Of a DNA stretch of 64,000 nucleotides, positions 55,375 to 63,221 are shown in pieces. The notes under the pieces are model-generated. The model was not told where the DNA came from, ran no database searches, and was given only the letters and a program-made list of their open reading frames with translations. Within the stretch, counting starts at the first letter, position 1, and each line of letters opens with the position of its first letter. A program made the translations under genes and the position numbers. Source of the stretch: Evansella halocellulosilytica (GTDB lineage Bacteria; Bacillota; Bacilli; Bacillales; Salisediminibacteriaceae); NCBI RefSeq assembly GCF_002335745.1, contig NZ_NIST01000001.1, positions 456,761-520,760 on the forward strand, in the 5' to 3' direction.

Positions 55375-55395
55375 GAAAGCTGCCTATGCAGCTTT
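55375..55395 (+). repeat. Right copy of the 21-bp target duplication, with the original T tract
   Basis: Identical to 53603-53623 and followed by TTTCCTTATT, which makes it the original terminator of the 52861 gene, now separated from it by the IS. Confidence 0.7.
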
Positions 55396-55530
55396 TTTCC
55401 TTATTATTGGAACAATGAGTGTACCGTTACATAAATACATAAAAGCATAGAGGTGAAGATTTACTGCCACTTTTTCAATTTAGCTGCTCATCCCCTCTAT
55501 GCGTCACTTTTAACGAATCAAAAAATTGTA

Positions 55531-56496
55531 TTAAACCTTAAGTGATGACGGTTGTTCAAGCGGCACTGTCGTCACTTGAACGCCTGATTGATCAACGTTA
55601 AGCGTAATGACGTCAAAGCGATCACTATGCCTATTGAGGATTTCCTGCATCGAACGATGCGATTCAATCAAGTTTGTATCGCTCGCGAATAGACCTAAAA
55701 CGGTTGGACCCGCTCCACTAATGACAAAACCGAGCGTATTCATCTTCGTTTTTTCCGCAACTAATTGATCAAAGCCTGGAATCAGATACTGCCGATAAGG
55801 CTGGTGAAGCTGATCTTCTAAACCTGACTTTACCCCTTCGTCATTTCCAGTTAAAAGGGAAGAAACTAAGACACCGTAACGGCTTAAATTAAATACGACA
55901 TCTGCTTTCGAGTATTTTTCAGGCAAGAGCTGACGTGCTTTATGCGTTGCTAACGAATATGCAGGTATCGCTGCTAACCACACCCAACGACTAGGGAATG
56001 GAAAATGAGAGTAATGAACTTTCTTAGCTTCCCAATCGATGGCTCCGATAAACACACCGCCGAACAAAGACGCACCAACATTATCCGGATGACCTTCCCG
56101 CTCTGCTGCAATCCAAAGAAGTTCATCTTTTGAAAATGGTTCGCCAAACCACTTATTTATTGCAGTAAGGCCAGCAATAAAAGCTGAAGCACTGCTTCCT
56201 AACCCAGCTGTTGAAGGTATATTCGACTGGACAATCACTTTCACGTCCGGAAGGTCTTTATTAAGCAGCAGACAAACTTTTTTCATCGCTTGAAAAATCA
56301 AATTTTCATCCTCTAAAAAGGGATACGCCCGTATCGCCCCTTCATCATTTCGCCAATGAAATTCAAGTTTGTCACTCGGGTATATATCAAGCTCGGTATA
56401 CAATTGAAACGCAACACCGATACAATCAAACCCAGAGCCTAAGTTCGCTGTACTTGCCGGCACCTTAACGTTAACTTTCGTATTCGGAGGCAACAA
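55531..56496 (-). CDS. thrB: Homoserine kinase
   Basis: This GHMP-family kinase phosphorylates homoserine in threonine synthesis. The 321-residue protein has PASTANLGSGFDCIG at the N-terminus and the ATP loop PSTAGLGSSASA near 87-98. GGAGGTG, which overlaps the thrC stop region, precedes the TTG start. It is the last gene of hom-thrC-thrB. Confidence 0.95.
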   Translation of the reverse strand: MLPPNTKVNVKVPASTANLGSGFDCIGVAFQLYTELDIYPSDKLEFHWRNDEGAIRAYPFLEDENLIFQAMKKVCLLLNKDLPDVKVIVQSNIPSTAGLGSSASAFIAGLTAINKWFGEPFSKDELLWIAAEREGHPDNVGASLFGGVFIGAIDWEAKKVHYSHFPFPSRWVWLAAIPAYSLATHKARQLLPEKYSKADVVFNLSRYGVLVSSLLTGNDEGVKSGLEDQLHQPYRQYLIPGFDQLVAEKTKMNTLGFVISGAGPTVLGLFASDTNLIESHRSMQEILNRHSDRFDVITLNVDQSGVQVTTVPLEQPSSLKV

Positions 56497-56500
56497 CGCT

Positions 56501-57559
56501 TTACACCTCCACTTCGAATATATTCTTAACTAACTCTTCTTCTGTCGCTTGAATGGGCTTGAACGGCTCACTGTTTTTTTGCATCGCTGAATCCGGATCC
56601 TTCAGTCCATTCCCTGTCAAAATTGCGACAATCGTTGAGTCTTTCGGTATTTCACCTACTTTTGCTTGCTTATATAGCCCAGCAATAGCTGCTGCGGAAG
56701 CTGGTTCGCAAAAAACCCCTTCTTTCTCAGCTAATACATAATATGCCTCTCTTATTTCATCATCTGTCACATCATTAATGATTCCACCAGATTCTTCTCT
56801 CGCTTTAACAGCAAGCTTCCAGCTCGCAGGATCACCGATTCTGATAGCAGTCGCAAACGTTTCTGGATTAGAAATTTTCCTGTTTCTTACGATTGCTGCA
56901 GCTCCTTCCGCTTGAAATCCCCACATTTTCGGTACTGACTGACATAATTGATGCTCGTGAGCCTCTTTAAAACCGAGCCAATATGCGGAGATATTTCCCG
57001 CATTTCCGACTGGCAATGCGACGATATGTGGTGAATGGCCAAACTTTTCAATGATTTCATAGGCAGCTGTCTTTTGTCCTTCAAGGCGGTATGGATTAAT
57101 TGAATTGACGATCTCGACTGAATAATGTTCCCCTAGCACTTTGACCATCTCGAGAGCTTGATCAAAATTCCCTTCTATAGGGATGATTTTTGCACCGTAG
57201 AGGACCGCTTGGGCGAGTTTCCCTGCAGCAACATAACCGTGAGGAATGACGACAAAGCAGTTTAAACCAGCTTTGGCTGCATAGGCTGCAGCAGATGCAG
57301 ACGTATTTCCTGTTGATGCACAGATGACGGCATCCGCTCCATTTTCTTTCGCTTTCGCAACAGCCATCACCATACCGCGGTCTTTAAATGACCCTGTTGG
57401 ATTTAACCCTTCAAGCTTTAAGTAAACATGTGCCGATAATGCATCTGACAAATGTTCTGCATATACGAGAGGCGTATTGCCTTCACCAAGTGATAACATA
57501 GGAGTCTTATCTGTAACAGGGAGATAGTCATAGTATCGTTCAATAATTCCAATGGTCAT
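56501..57559 (-). CDS. thrC: Threonine synthase
   Basis: This PLP enzyme converts phosphohomoserine to threonine. The 352-residue protein has the PLP lysine (Lys59) in [10 protein letters not shown], the phosphate loop [10 protein letters not shown], and the short form typical of Bacillus. Its ATG overlaps the hom stop by 4 nt, and thrB starts 4 nt after its stop. Confidence 0.96.
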   Translation of the reverse strand: MTIGIIERYYDYLPVTDKTPMLSLGEGNTPLVYAEHLSDALSAHVYLKLEGLNPTGSFKDRGMVMAVAKAKENGADAVICASTGNTSASAAAYAAKAGLNCFVVIPHGYVAAGKLAQAVLYGAKIIPIEGNFDQALEMVKVLGEHYSVEIVNSINPYRLEGQKTAAYEIIEKFGHSPHIVALPVGNAGNISAYWLGFKEAHEHQLCQSVPKMWGFQAEGAAAIVRNRKISNPETFATAIRIGDPASWKLAVKAREESGGIINDVTDDEIREAYYVLAEKEGVFCEPASAAAIAGLYKQAKVGEIPKDSTIVAILTGNGLKDPDSAMQKNSEPFKPIQATEEELVKNIFEVEV

Positions 57560-58920
57560 CGTGAATCGTCCCCTTCTACAGCATAATAGCTAGCAAACTC
57601 GATTTTTTCAGAGTAAAGATTCATTTCCTTCTCCCAATTTTCAAAAGACTGCTGCGCTGCTTCGTGTGTAATGATGACAATTTCTGCTTGCTGTTCTTTA
57701 TAATGTTTTTGAACCATTTTCGATACACTGATATTTTGCTGAGCGAGTGATTGTGTAATGACAGCTAAGACCCCCGGTTCGTCTTCAACAATTAATCGTA
57801 TAAAATAACGGTGATACCTGTTATCTTTTCGTTTAAACTTTTTTAACCGGTATGGAGCAACTGTCCCTCTTCCATTGACGCCTAATTTAATATTTTTCAC
57901 AACCGTAACAAGGTCTGACGTAACAGCGGTTGCGGTTGGAAGCTCGCCAGCTCCTGGTCCATAAAACATCGTTTCCCCCATTGCTTCACCTTGGACAAAG
58001 ACCGCATTGAAAGCATCGTTCACATGTGCAAGAGGGTGCGTTTTCGGAATAAAAGTTGGCTGTACTTCAAGCTCTATTTCATTATTTTTCCGATCTGCGG
58101 TCGCTAACAGCTTCAGCTCGTAACCGAATTCTTTTCCATAGTCGATATCCTTTTTACTTACTGAAGAGATCCCACGGACATCGACCTCTTCTAAAGATAA
58201 TTCTGTATGAAACCCTAGCGTCCCAAGAATCGCGATCTTTCTTGCTGCATCTAATCCTTCGACGTCTGAAGTTGGGTCTGCTTCGGCATAGCCAAGATTT
58301 TGGGCTTGCTTTAAGCAATCTTCATATTCAAGTCCGTCCTTAGACATTTTCGATAACATATAATTTGTCGTTCCGTTCAATATCCCAATAATTTTCGTAA
58401 CCCGATCAGACGAAAAGCCTTCAACTAACGCTCTTAATATAGGAATTCCACCTGCGACGCTCGCCTCGTAAAAAAGATCACACTCATTCTCACTAGCTAA
58501 TGTAAGCAGCTCACCGCCATGCAGCGCGATTAAATCTTTATTTGCTGTCACGACATGCTTTTTCTCGTTAAGTGCTTGAGCGATATACGTCTTCGTATTG
58601 GAAATTCCCCCCATCACTTCAACGATAACATCTATGTCAGGATCCTTGATCAGCTCGTTCGGATCTGTCGTAAGTAAATGTTCGTCTACATGAATATGTC
58701 TCTCTTTTGCTACGTTTTGGATTAATATTTTTTGAACAGAGATTTTGCAGCCGGTTTGTTTTTGCAGGTCATCCTGGTGCTGCTCAATTAACCGGAAAAC
58801 GCCTGTTCCGACAGTCCCGAGTCCAAGCAGGCCAATATTAATCTGCCTTAAATCTTGTTCATCTTCGCGTTCTTCATCACTTGCTGTTTGATCGTCTCTT
58901 CTCTCTTTTACTTGTTTCAT
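57556..58920 (-). CDS. hom: Homoserine dehydrogenase with ACT domain
   Basis: This enzyme reduces aspartate semialdehyde to homoserine, the branch point to threonine and methionine. From ATG 58920 the protein has 454 residues: a charged N-terminal extension of about 25 residues, the NAD(P) motif [12 protein letters not shown], the catalytic [11 protein letters not shown] segment and a C-terminal ACT domain ([18 protein letters not shown] onward) for feedback control. GGAGAGGAG lies 12 nt before this ATG; the GTG at 58956 lacks a ribosome site. Confidence 0.95.
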   Translation of the reverse strand: MKQVKERRDDQTASDEEREDEQDLRQINIGLLGLGTVGTGVFRLIEQHQDDLQKQTGCKISVQKILIQNVAKERHIHVDEHLLTTDPNELIKDPDIDVIVEVMGGISNTKTYIAQALNEKKHVVTANKDLIALHGGELLTLASENECDLFYEASVAGGIPILRALVEGFSSDRVTKIIGILNGTTNYMLSKMSKDGLEYEDCLKQAQNLGYAEADPTSDVEGLDAARKIAILGTLGFHTELSLEEVDVRGISSVSKKDIDYGKEFGYELKLLATADRKNNEIELEVQPTFIPKTHPLAHVNDAFNAVFVQGEAMGETMFYGPGAGELPTATAVTSDLVTVVKNIKLGVNGRGTVAPYRLKKFKRKDNRYHRYFIRLIVEDEPGVLAVITQSLAQQNISVSKMVQKHYKEQQAEIVIITHEAAQQSFENWEKEMNLYSEKIEFASYYAVEGDDSR

Positions 58921-58996
58921 ATATATGTCCCGCTCCTCTCCAGTGAAAACAATCACATGTACGTTTTAGAAGTACATTTGTATTTATATAAAGGAC

Positions 58997-59025
58997 ATAT
59001 TAACAAGTATTTCACAAACTTACAA
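58997..59025 (-). promoter_or_regulatory. Probable promoter of hom-thrC-thrB
   Basis: Minus-strand TTGTAA (59020-59025) and TAATAT (58997-59002) are 17 nt apart, 77 nt ahead of the hom start. A short TGTAC/GTACA hairpin lies in the leader. Confidence 0.45.
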
Positions 59026-59112
59026 CACTTTTTTTTGAAAAATCTTTTCGACATTTTTTGCTCGTTTTACTAGTCGAACAAAATCATACCTTTTAAATAA
59101 AAAAATAAAAAA

Positions 59113-59134
59113 AGGCATTTCATCAAAAATGCCT
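59113..59134 (-). terminator. Terminator of the gerC body fragment
   Basis: AGGCATTT and AAATGCCT pair around a 6-nt loop, with TTTTTTTATTTTTTT on the minus strand. The stem overlaps the TAG stop codon. Confidence 0.8.
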
Positions 59135-60134
59135 AATCTCTTAAATTCGTTCCGTAATCAATAATCTGAACTTCAACCTCAGTATGAATCTTAGCTTGAC
59201 TGAAAATATCGTCCCATTCATTTTTATTTTTTTCCCAATAAGCTGGGTATTTAATTCTTATTTCTTCTCCGAAATGAATAGGATCTACCTTTAGATCCTC
59301 TTGAAGTTTCGTTATGCACCTATTTACTTTATTTTTGATGTCTTCAGATAATTGCTTTTCTAGCTTAGGGAGAAGCTCCTCACTTGAAATATGATGGTAA
59401 CCTTTGACAACTTCCGGTATTCTCCCTTGAACTTGTATATTTATCCCAAAGCTAAGAACATCATTGCTGATATTAGGAGTTATGTCACGTATTATTGAAC
59501 CAATTTCGAAAATGAATGATTGGTCATTTTCAGTATTCTTTGACTTTAGGACCCCTCCAGCAGTATCCCCTATTATCCAGTTCACCCCGCTGACTTCCTC
59601 AGAGGATAAACTACCGACTTGTTTAAAGGTGTCACCATCTATTACGGAAGCTCCTTGTAGTTTAATCCCTTCATTTGTTGTAACAATTTTTTGGACTAAG
59701 AAGCTAGCGTTTGCATTGATAAATGTATTAATTTGAGCTAGTGTCGTTTTTTCGGTCAACTTGTTTGTGATATCATCTTTTTCTGATATCTCAGTAATAT
59801 GAAATGCCGGAATGTTATCAGCATCCCGAAATTCCAAAACGCTCTCTGCTCTTTCATCGGAAATCATCACTTGACTGCTTGCACGAACCTCAGAGTCACG
59901 TATAAAAAAGTCCAACAAGTCTTTCATATTTTCTTCCTGTATTAGCCCTTGATTAATCACGATCAGCCTCTGGTGATGACCATATAGTCGGTTTTCCGTT
60001 CTTAAAATAAGGTCATTCGTTGCCTCTAACATAGACTCTCCATGCTGTGATATATTTTTAGAAAATTTTGGTTGATCCAAACCTTGATTTCCTTCTGTCC
60101 CTCGATTCGTTTCACCAACATCAACTAATTGGTA
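59133..60134 (-). pseudogene. Ger(x)C spore germination protein, body without N-terminus
   Basis: The frame encodes a Ger(x)C-family protein from the YQLVDVG strand onward, about 333 residues. It has HGESMLEATNDL, the GHHQRLIVINQGL segment and a C-terminal domain with a typical EVEVQIIDYG ending. Ger(x)C proteins are lipoprotein subunits of germinant receptors at the spore inner membrane. The signal peptide, lipobox cysteine and first strand are missing here, but a matching segment lies on the opposite strand at 60150-60290. As arranged the protein cannot be exported, so it is scored as a pseudogene. No gerA or gerB partners are adjacent. Confidence 0.82.
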
Positions 60135-60149
60135 TGAGAGGAAGCATAC

Positions 60150-60290
60150 ATGAAAAAAATAGTATTATGTTTATTTTTATTTAACATATTAATGAATTTA
60201 TCAAGTTGTTGGAGTTCTCATGATATTGAAAAGCTTGATGTCATTCTCTCAGCAGGGGTAGATAGAGGGAAGAGGATTCTTTATTTTTAA
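60150..60290 (+). pseudogene. Ger(x)C N-terminal fragment on the opposite strand
   Basis: GAGAGGAAG precedes ATG. The 46-residue frame has a signal peptide with lipobox LSSC (Cys20), then WSSHDIEKLDVILSAGVDRGK, the standard Ger(x)C N-terminus, and stops at TAA 60288. It supplies just the part missing from 59133-60134, which suggests one gene broken by a local inversion of about 150 bp. Confidence 0.75.
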
Positions 60291-60365
60291 TATCGGTCCT
60301 CATATATGAAGGTTCATTTTAAGAACTGCAGCATATGTAAAATCATAGAATAATAGATTCTAAAA

Positions 60366-60391
60366 ATGACTCCGGGATTCATCCGGAGTCA
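60366..60391 (-). terminator. Terminator of the small lipoprotein unit
   Basis: ATGACTCCGG and CCGGAGTCAT pair around 6 nt; TTTTTAG follows on the minus strand. Confidence 0.8.
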
Positions 60392-60499
60392 TCTAATATA
60401 ATAAAATTGGAACGCACCTCCTGTTCGGTAATCAATGGTAACTCGGATTAAATTTACGATCGCTCCCTTCCTGAGTCTCACTGAATTTGTGCCATACAT
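60389..60499 (-). CDS. Putative 36-residue peptide after the lipoprotein gene
   Basis: The frame starts 21 nt after the lipoprotein stop and ends inside the terminator. It encodes a basic peptide with TNSVRLRKGAIVNLIRVTI and ends GGAFQFYYIR. GGAGGA is present but directly abuts the ATG, so the start signal is poor. No family was recognised. Confidence 0.35.
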   Translation of the reverse strand: MYGTNSVRLRKGAIVNLIRVTIDYRTGGAFQFYYIR

Positions 60500-60520
60500 T
60501 CCTCCATTCTTATATATCGA

Positions 60521-60916
60521 TTATTTTTGAGTATCATCAAGGGTATGAATGGAAAAGCCGTCTTCATCTATGATTACCCAGATTTTTATATCCTCTTTAA
60601 TGAATGTAAATGTTCCTCCCATCCTTTCTTCCTCGAGTTGTTCCCATCCCCACTCTTCAATTTCTTCAATATATGCCAATGGTGGATAAAGTCCTTGTTC
60701 TCCCCCTATTTTATTAAGCTTATAAAAAACAGATTCCTTGATTGTTTCATTGTTGGCTTCTCCATTTATCATTTCAGCATTTTTTGGAACTGGAATTTGA
60801 TCGTGAATCTGAGAAGGTTTGTAGCCGACTTGTTCACTATACTTATCTGTACATGCTATTAATAGCAGAAGTAGAGATATGATTTGGATAAAAAGTAACA
60901 TTTTTCTAGTAACCAT
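60521..60916 (-). CDS. Small lipoprotein, unknown function
   Basis: The 131-residue protein has a signal peptide with lipobox LLIAC (Cys22) and a compact mixed domain containing QIPVPKNAEMI and a C-terminal WVIIDEDGFSIHTLDD. It would be attached to the outer face of the membrane. No family was recognised. It has no evident functional neighbours apart from the following 36-residue frame. Confidence 0.75.
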   Translation of the reverse strand: MVTRKMLLFIQIISLLLLLIACTDKYSEQVGYKPSQIHDQIPVPKNAEMINGEANNETIKESVFYKLNKIGGEQGLYPPLAYIEEIEEWGWEQLEEERMGGTFTFIKEDIKIWVIIDEDGFSIHTLDDTQK

Positions 60917-61041
60917 AATATCACTCCCGATTAGGGTCCATTATTTTCACCATTAAATTAAATGATTGAAAACCAATTTTATCATTTATATCCAAATTCT
61001 TTTTACAATTCTTTTGATTAGATCAAGAACACTTTGATATT

Positions 61042-61230
61042 TTAATGGGTTTCCATAAAAACTTCTTTTAACGAAATAAATACATAGTCATGCGCTAATT
61101 CATCACTATATTCGTGGGCTAAATAATCTGTATAAAGTGCCATTAAATGCTTACTAACGTGGATTCTTCTCTCTTTTCTTAATTTTATATAACCTTCATT
61201 TTCATTAACATCCCTAGGAGTTAGATGAAT
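61042..61230 (-). pseudogene. Tyrosine recombinase (integrase) fragment
   Basis: A 62-codon frame without start codon or ribosome site reads RDVNENEGYIKLRKERRIH, VSKHLMALYTDYLAHEYSDE and DYVFISLKE. This matches the core of tyrosine integrases of the Tn554-type, between the beta-hairpin and the region before the catalytic HxxR. Both ends are missing. It abuts group II intron-like sequence, so it is a relic of nested mobile elements. Confidence 0.55.
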
Positions 61231-61613
61231 TTAATTGTCCCAAGTGGCAATATCTTCAATCCTGAATGATAGGACTTCTTCTGATGGTACATAAGTTTCC
61301 GCATGTTATAACTTTAGACCCGTACATTCAGTTGTTTGTCAGTTCCGTCCTAATTGAACCATACTCACCATATTCAGTTTGTCAGCCGTATGTCATATCC
61401 GTTGGCATACCTTTTCTTATGAGTGGCTTCAACCTTCGTTCTGCCGAATCTACCTGACTTTCGAAACCCGATTGTCTGTCAATCATGGAGCACGCAGAAG
61501 TGTTGACGAGGTAGTTTCAGTATACATGGTTACATCATTCCTACCTTCAGTTATAAAGTTAGGATTCCGCTAATAAATCCCTTGTATTTCACGCCAAGTG
61601 GCGCTCATAACAA
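61231..61613 (-). mobile_element. Probable group II intron 5' fragment
   Basis: On the minus strand this stretch starts near GAGCGCCACTTGGCGTG and contains GGTTGAAGCCACTCATAAG, AATGAATGTACGGGTCTAA, GTTATAACATGCGG and AAGAAGTCCTATC in order. I recognise these as domain I blocks of bacterial group II introns. No reverse transcriptase frame or 3' domain V follows, and the intron-like sequence gives way to the integrase fragment. The match is from memory of family sequences and could not be searched. Confidence 0.45.
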
Positions 61614-61784
61614 AACTTGTAGGACCTCTCTGTTAGTTCAAAAAGAAAACAAGAGCTCCGCAGCACTCTCTCTTTATCTACGCACCTTTAGTTCATCAAG
61701 CACCTTTCTCTTCTATGACACGATTTGATTTAATCTGTGCATTTTAATAAAAATTTACCTATATCCAAGATTTATAAACAAGCG

Positions 61785-61790
61785 TATAAT
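61785..61790 (+). promoter_or_regulatory. -10 element of the small membrane-protein unit
   Basis: A perfect TATAAT lies 30 nt before the ribosome site of the next gene. No clear -35 is present. Confidence 0.3.
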
Positions 61791-61819
61791 TAAATTAATA
61801 TATTTAAGGGTGTGAGACT

Positions 61820-62143
61820 ATTAGACATCTTATATTAATTACTTTTCTTATTTTGTTAATAAGTGTCACTCATTCTTTTGGATATGGACATAGTCTATCA
61901 ATTGTCACTCAAGAGAATATAATTTCAGATAAATATCACCAGGATTATCAACCTCTTGATAATATTATTAGTGCCAAGCATTTTGTGTTTTTTCACACTT
62001 TGTTTTTTAAAATTTTTGTAATTATTAGTATAGCTGAATCTATAAATCTTCTAACTAGACTTAAAAAAAGATATATCAATCTCGTACCTGTTTTCTATCA
62101 ATCCAATTATGTGGACACTCCTCTTTTTGAAAAAATGAATTAA
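61820..62143 (+). CDS. Small membrane protein, unknown (ATT start likely)
   Basis: AAGGGTGTGAG precedes ATT at 61820, giving a 107-residue protein with a signal-like segment (LILITFLILLISVTHS), a polar part (QENIISDKYHQDYQPLDNI), a second hydrophobic segment (FFKIFVIISIAESI) and a basic tail. Starting at the TTG at 61853 would cut the hydrophobic N-terminus and has no ribosome site. The gene is AT-rich. It is followed 20 nt later by a 38-residue membrane peptide and a terminator. No family was recognised. Confidence 0.5.
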   Translation: MRHLILITFLILLISVTHSFGYGHSLSIVTQENIISDKYHQDYQPLDNIISAKHFVFFHTLFFKIFVIISIAESINLLTRLKKRYINLVPVFYQSNYVDTPLFEKMN

Positions 62144-62162
62144 TTAAAAGGAGGAATAACAA

Positions 62163-62279
62163 ATGATGTGGATGAGATTTTTAATTGTAGGCTTTCTTTC
62201 TGCAACTGCTTTCTCTATCTTTTCTTATCAAGGTATTGAGTTTTATAAATCTGTTGTAGAGTATTTAAGACAAAAATAA
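62163..62279 (+). CDS. 38-residue membrane peptide, unknown
   Basis: AAAAGGAGGAATAACAA gives a very good start for tandem ATG codons. The peptide has one hydrophobic stretch (FLIVGFLSATAFSIFS) and a polar tail (YKSVVEYLRQK). It is the second gene of a two-gene unit that ends at the terminator 62291-62327. No family was recognised. Confidence 0.6.
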   Translation: MMWMRFLIVGFLSATAFSIFSYQGIEFYKSVVEYLRQK

Positions 62280-62290
62280 TAACTTTTTTT

Positions 62291-62327
62291 AAGAGTGTAA
62301 GGATTATTCTTTACACTCTTTTCTTTT
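62291..62327 (+). terminator. Terminator of the small membrane-protein unit
   Basis: AAGAGTGTAA and TTACACTCTT form a perfect 10-bp stem around GGATTATTCT, followed by TTCTTTTT. Confidence 0.88.
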
Positions 62328-62637
62328 TATTACTGAACAGTATAGAACATGCTATTTAAGGTAATTGGCTTTCAACTGTCTTGTTGCACTATTCTGCTCT
62401 TATATACAGTATTTGTTTCAAAACATTGATATGGTGCTAATCCCAGCCCCTAATATCTAAACAAATAAACTCTAGTCAATCCAAACTACATAAACCTTTT
62501 GTTAATACTGTTCCATCAAGGTAAGTAGTCGCATGACAACTATACATTCAATAAACATTTCTAAAAGTATATCAATTTTATAAAAGTTTTTAAAATCTTC
62601 ATAGACACCTAAATTATTCCTACAAAAAACAGCCTAT
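62328..62637. other. AT-rich gap without recognised gene
   Basis: About 310 bp upstream of the sspH promoter. No ORF with a ribosome site, RNA gene or repeat was recognised on either strand. Confidence 0.5.
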
Positions 62638-62668
62638 TGAATATTACTTTCCCGTATATTCATAACTA
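62638..62668 (+). promoter_or_regulatory. SigG/SigF-type promoter of the sspH pair
   Basis: TGAATA (62638-62643) and CATAACTA (62661-62668) are separated by 17 nt, close to the forespore consensus TGAATA-N17/18-CATAMTA. It suits expression of spore proteins in the forespore. Confidence 0.7.
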
Positions 62669-62721
62669 TTTAATGAAAAAATAACATCAAATTAAATTAT
62701 TTAAATTATAAGGAGGAAACG

Positions 62722-62907
62722 ATGGACAAGCAGCGTGCTCAAGAAATTATTGAATCGCAAACGATGATAAATGTGAGTTATCACGGTGTCCCGGTATATA
62801 TTCAGGAAGTACATGCAAATAATGACAAAGCGATAGTCTTTCCCCTCGATGAAATGGAAAATGAACAAGAGGTTGACTTGAAAGGTTTAGTTGAAGAAGG
62901 GCCATAA
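62722..62907 (+). CDS. sspH: Small acid-soluble spore protein, H type
   Basis: The 61-residue protein follows the SspH pattern: DKQRAQEIIESQTMINVSYHG, VPVYIQEVHANNDKAIVFPLDE and an acidic tail. AAGGAGGAAACG precedes ATG. It is expressed from the forespore promoter at 62638 and is followed 20 nt later by a second member. Confidence 0.88.
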   Translation: MDKQRAQEIIESQTMINVSYHGVPVYIQEVHANNDKAIVFPLDEMENEQEVDLKGLVEEGP

Positions 62908-62927
62908 AAATATTGGAGGTGTTTTTT

Positions 62928-63107
62928 ATGAACAGACTGAGAGCTGAAGAAATTGCCCAATCCCCAGTGATGGCAAATGTGACATATAACGGGACGCGTA
63001 TATATATCCAGCATGTCGATGAACATAATGATATCGCAAGAGTCTATTCTCTTGATGACCCTCAAAATGAATTCGACGTCCAACTAGCAAATTTAAATGA
63101 ACACTAA
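62928..63107 (+). CDS. sspH: Small acid-soluble spore protein, H type
   Basis: Starting at ATG 62928 (TTGGAGGTG upstream), the 59-residue protein reads NRLRAEEIAQSPVMANVTY, GTRIYIQHVDEHNDIARVYS and LDDPQNEFDVQLANL. It is closer to the gene at 43237 than to its neighbour at 62722, judging by the shared ARVY.LDDP..EFDV ending. The in-frame ATG upstream (62913) has no ribosome site. Confidence 0.9.
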   Translation: MNRLRAEEIAQSPVMANVTYNGTRIYIQHVDEHNDIARVYSLDDPQNEFDVQLANLNEH

Positions 63108-63131
63108 GTGCCAGTCACTTGCCGGTTTTTC
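63108..63131 (+). terminator. Terminator of the sspH pair
   Basis: AAGTG and CACTT pair in a degenerate member of the CCTGG palindrome family, followed by GCCGGTTTTTC. Confidence 0.5.
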
Positions 63132-63181
63132 TTGTTTCACGACAACTGTTTCACGAACATATAAAAAGCTGTGTATGACAA

Positions 63182-63219
63182 AACCCGCCTTAAGTCGTGT
63201 TCAAGGCTTAAGGCGGTTT
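63182..63219 (-). terminator. Terminator of the LysR-family gene
   Basis: AACCCGCCTTAAG and CTTAAGGCGGTTT pair around 12 nt; TTTTGTC follows on the minus strand. Confidence 0.8.
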
Positions 63220-63221
63220 CT

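Noticed and set aside
60130-60300. Active invertible switch for gerC
   Set aside because: The inverted pair is short and imperfect, and flipping between those bases would still leave the TAA at 60288 in frame, so a working gene is not restored exactly.
61266-61573. Two + strand frames of about 63 codons
   Set aside because: They run antisense to the group II intron-like sequence, lack ribosome sites and show no family pattern.
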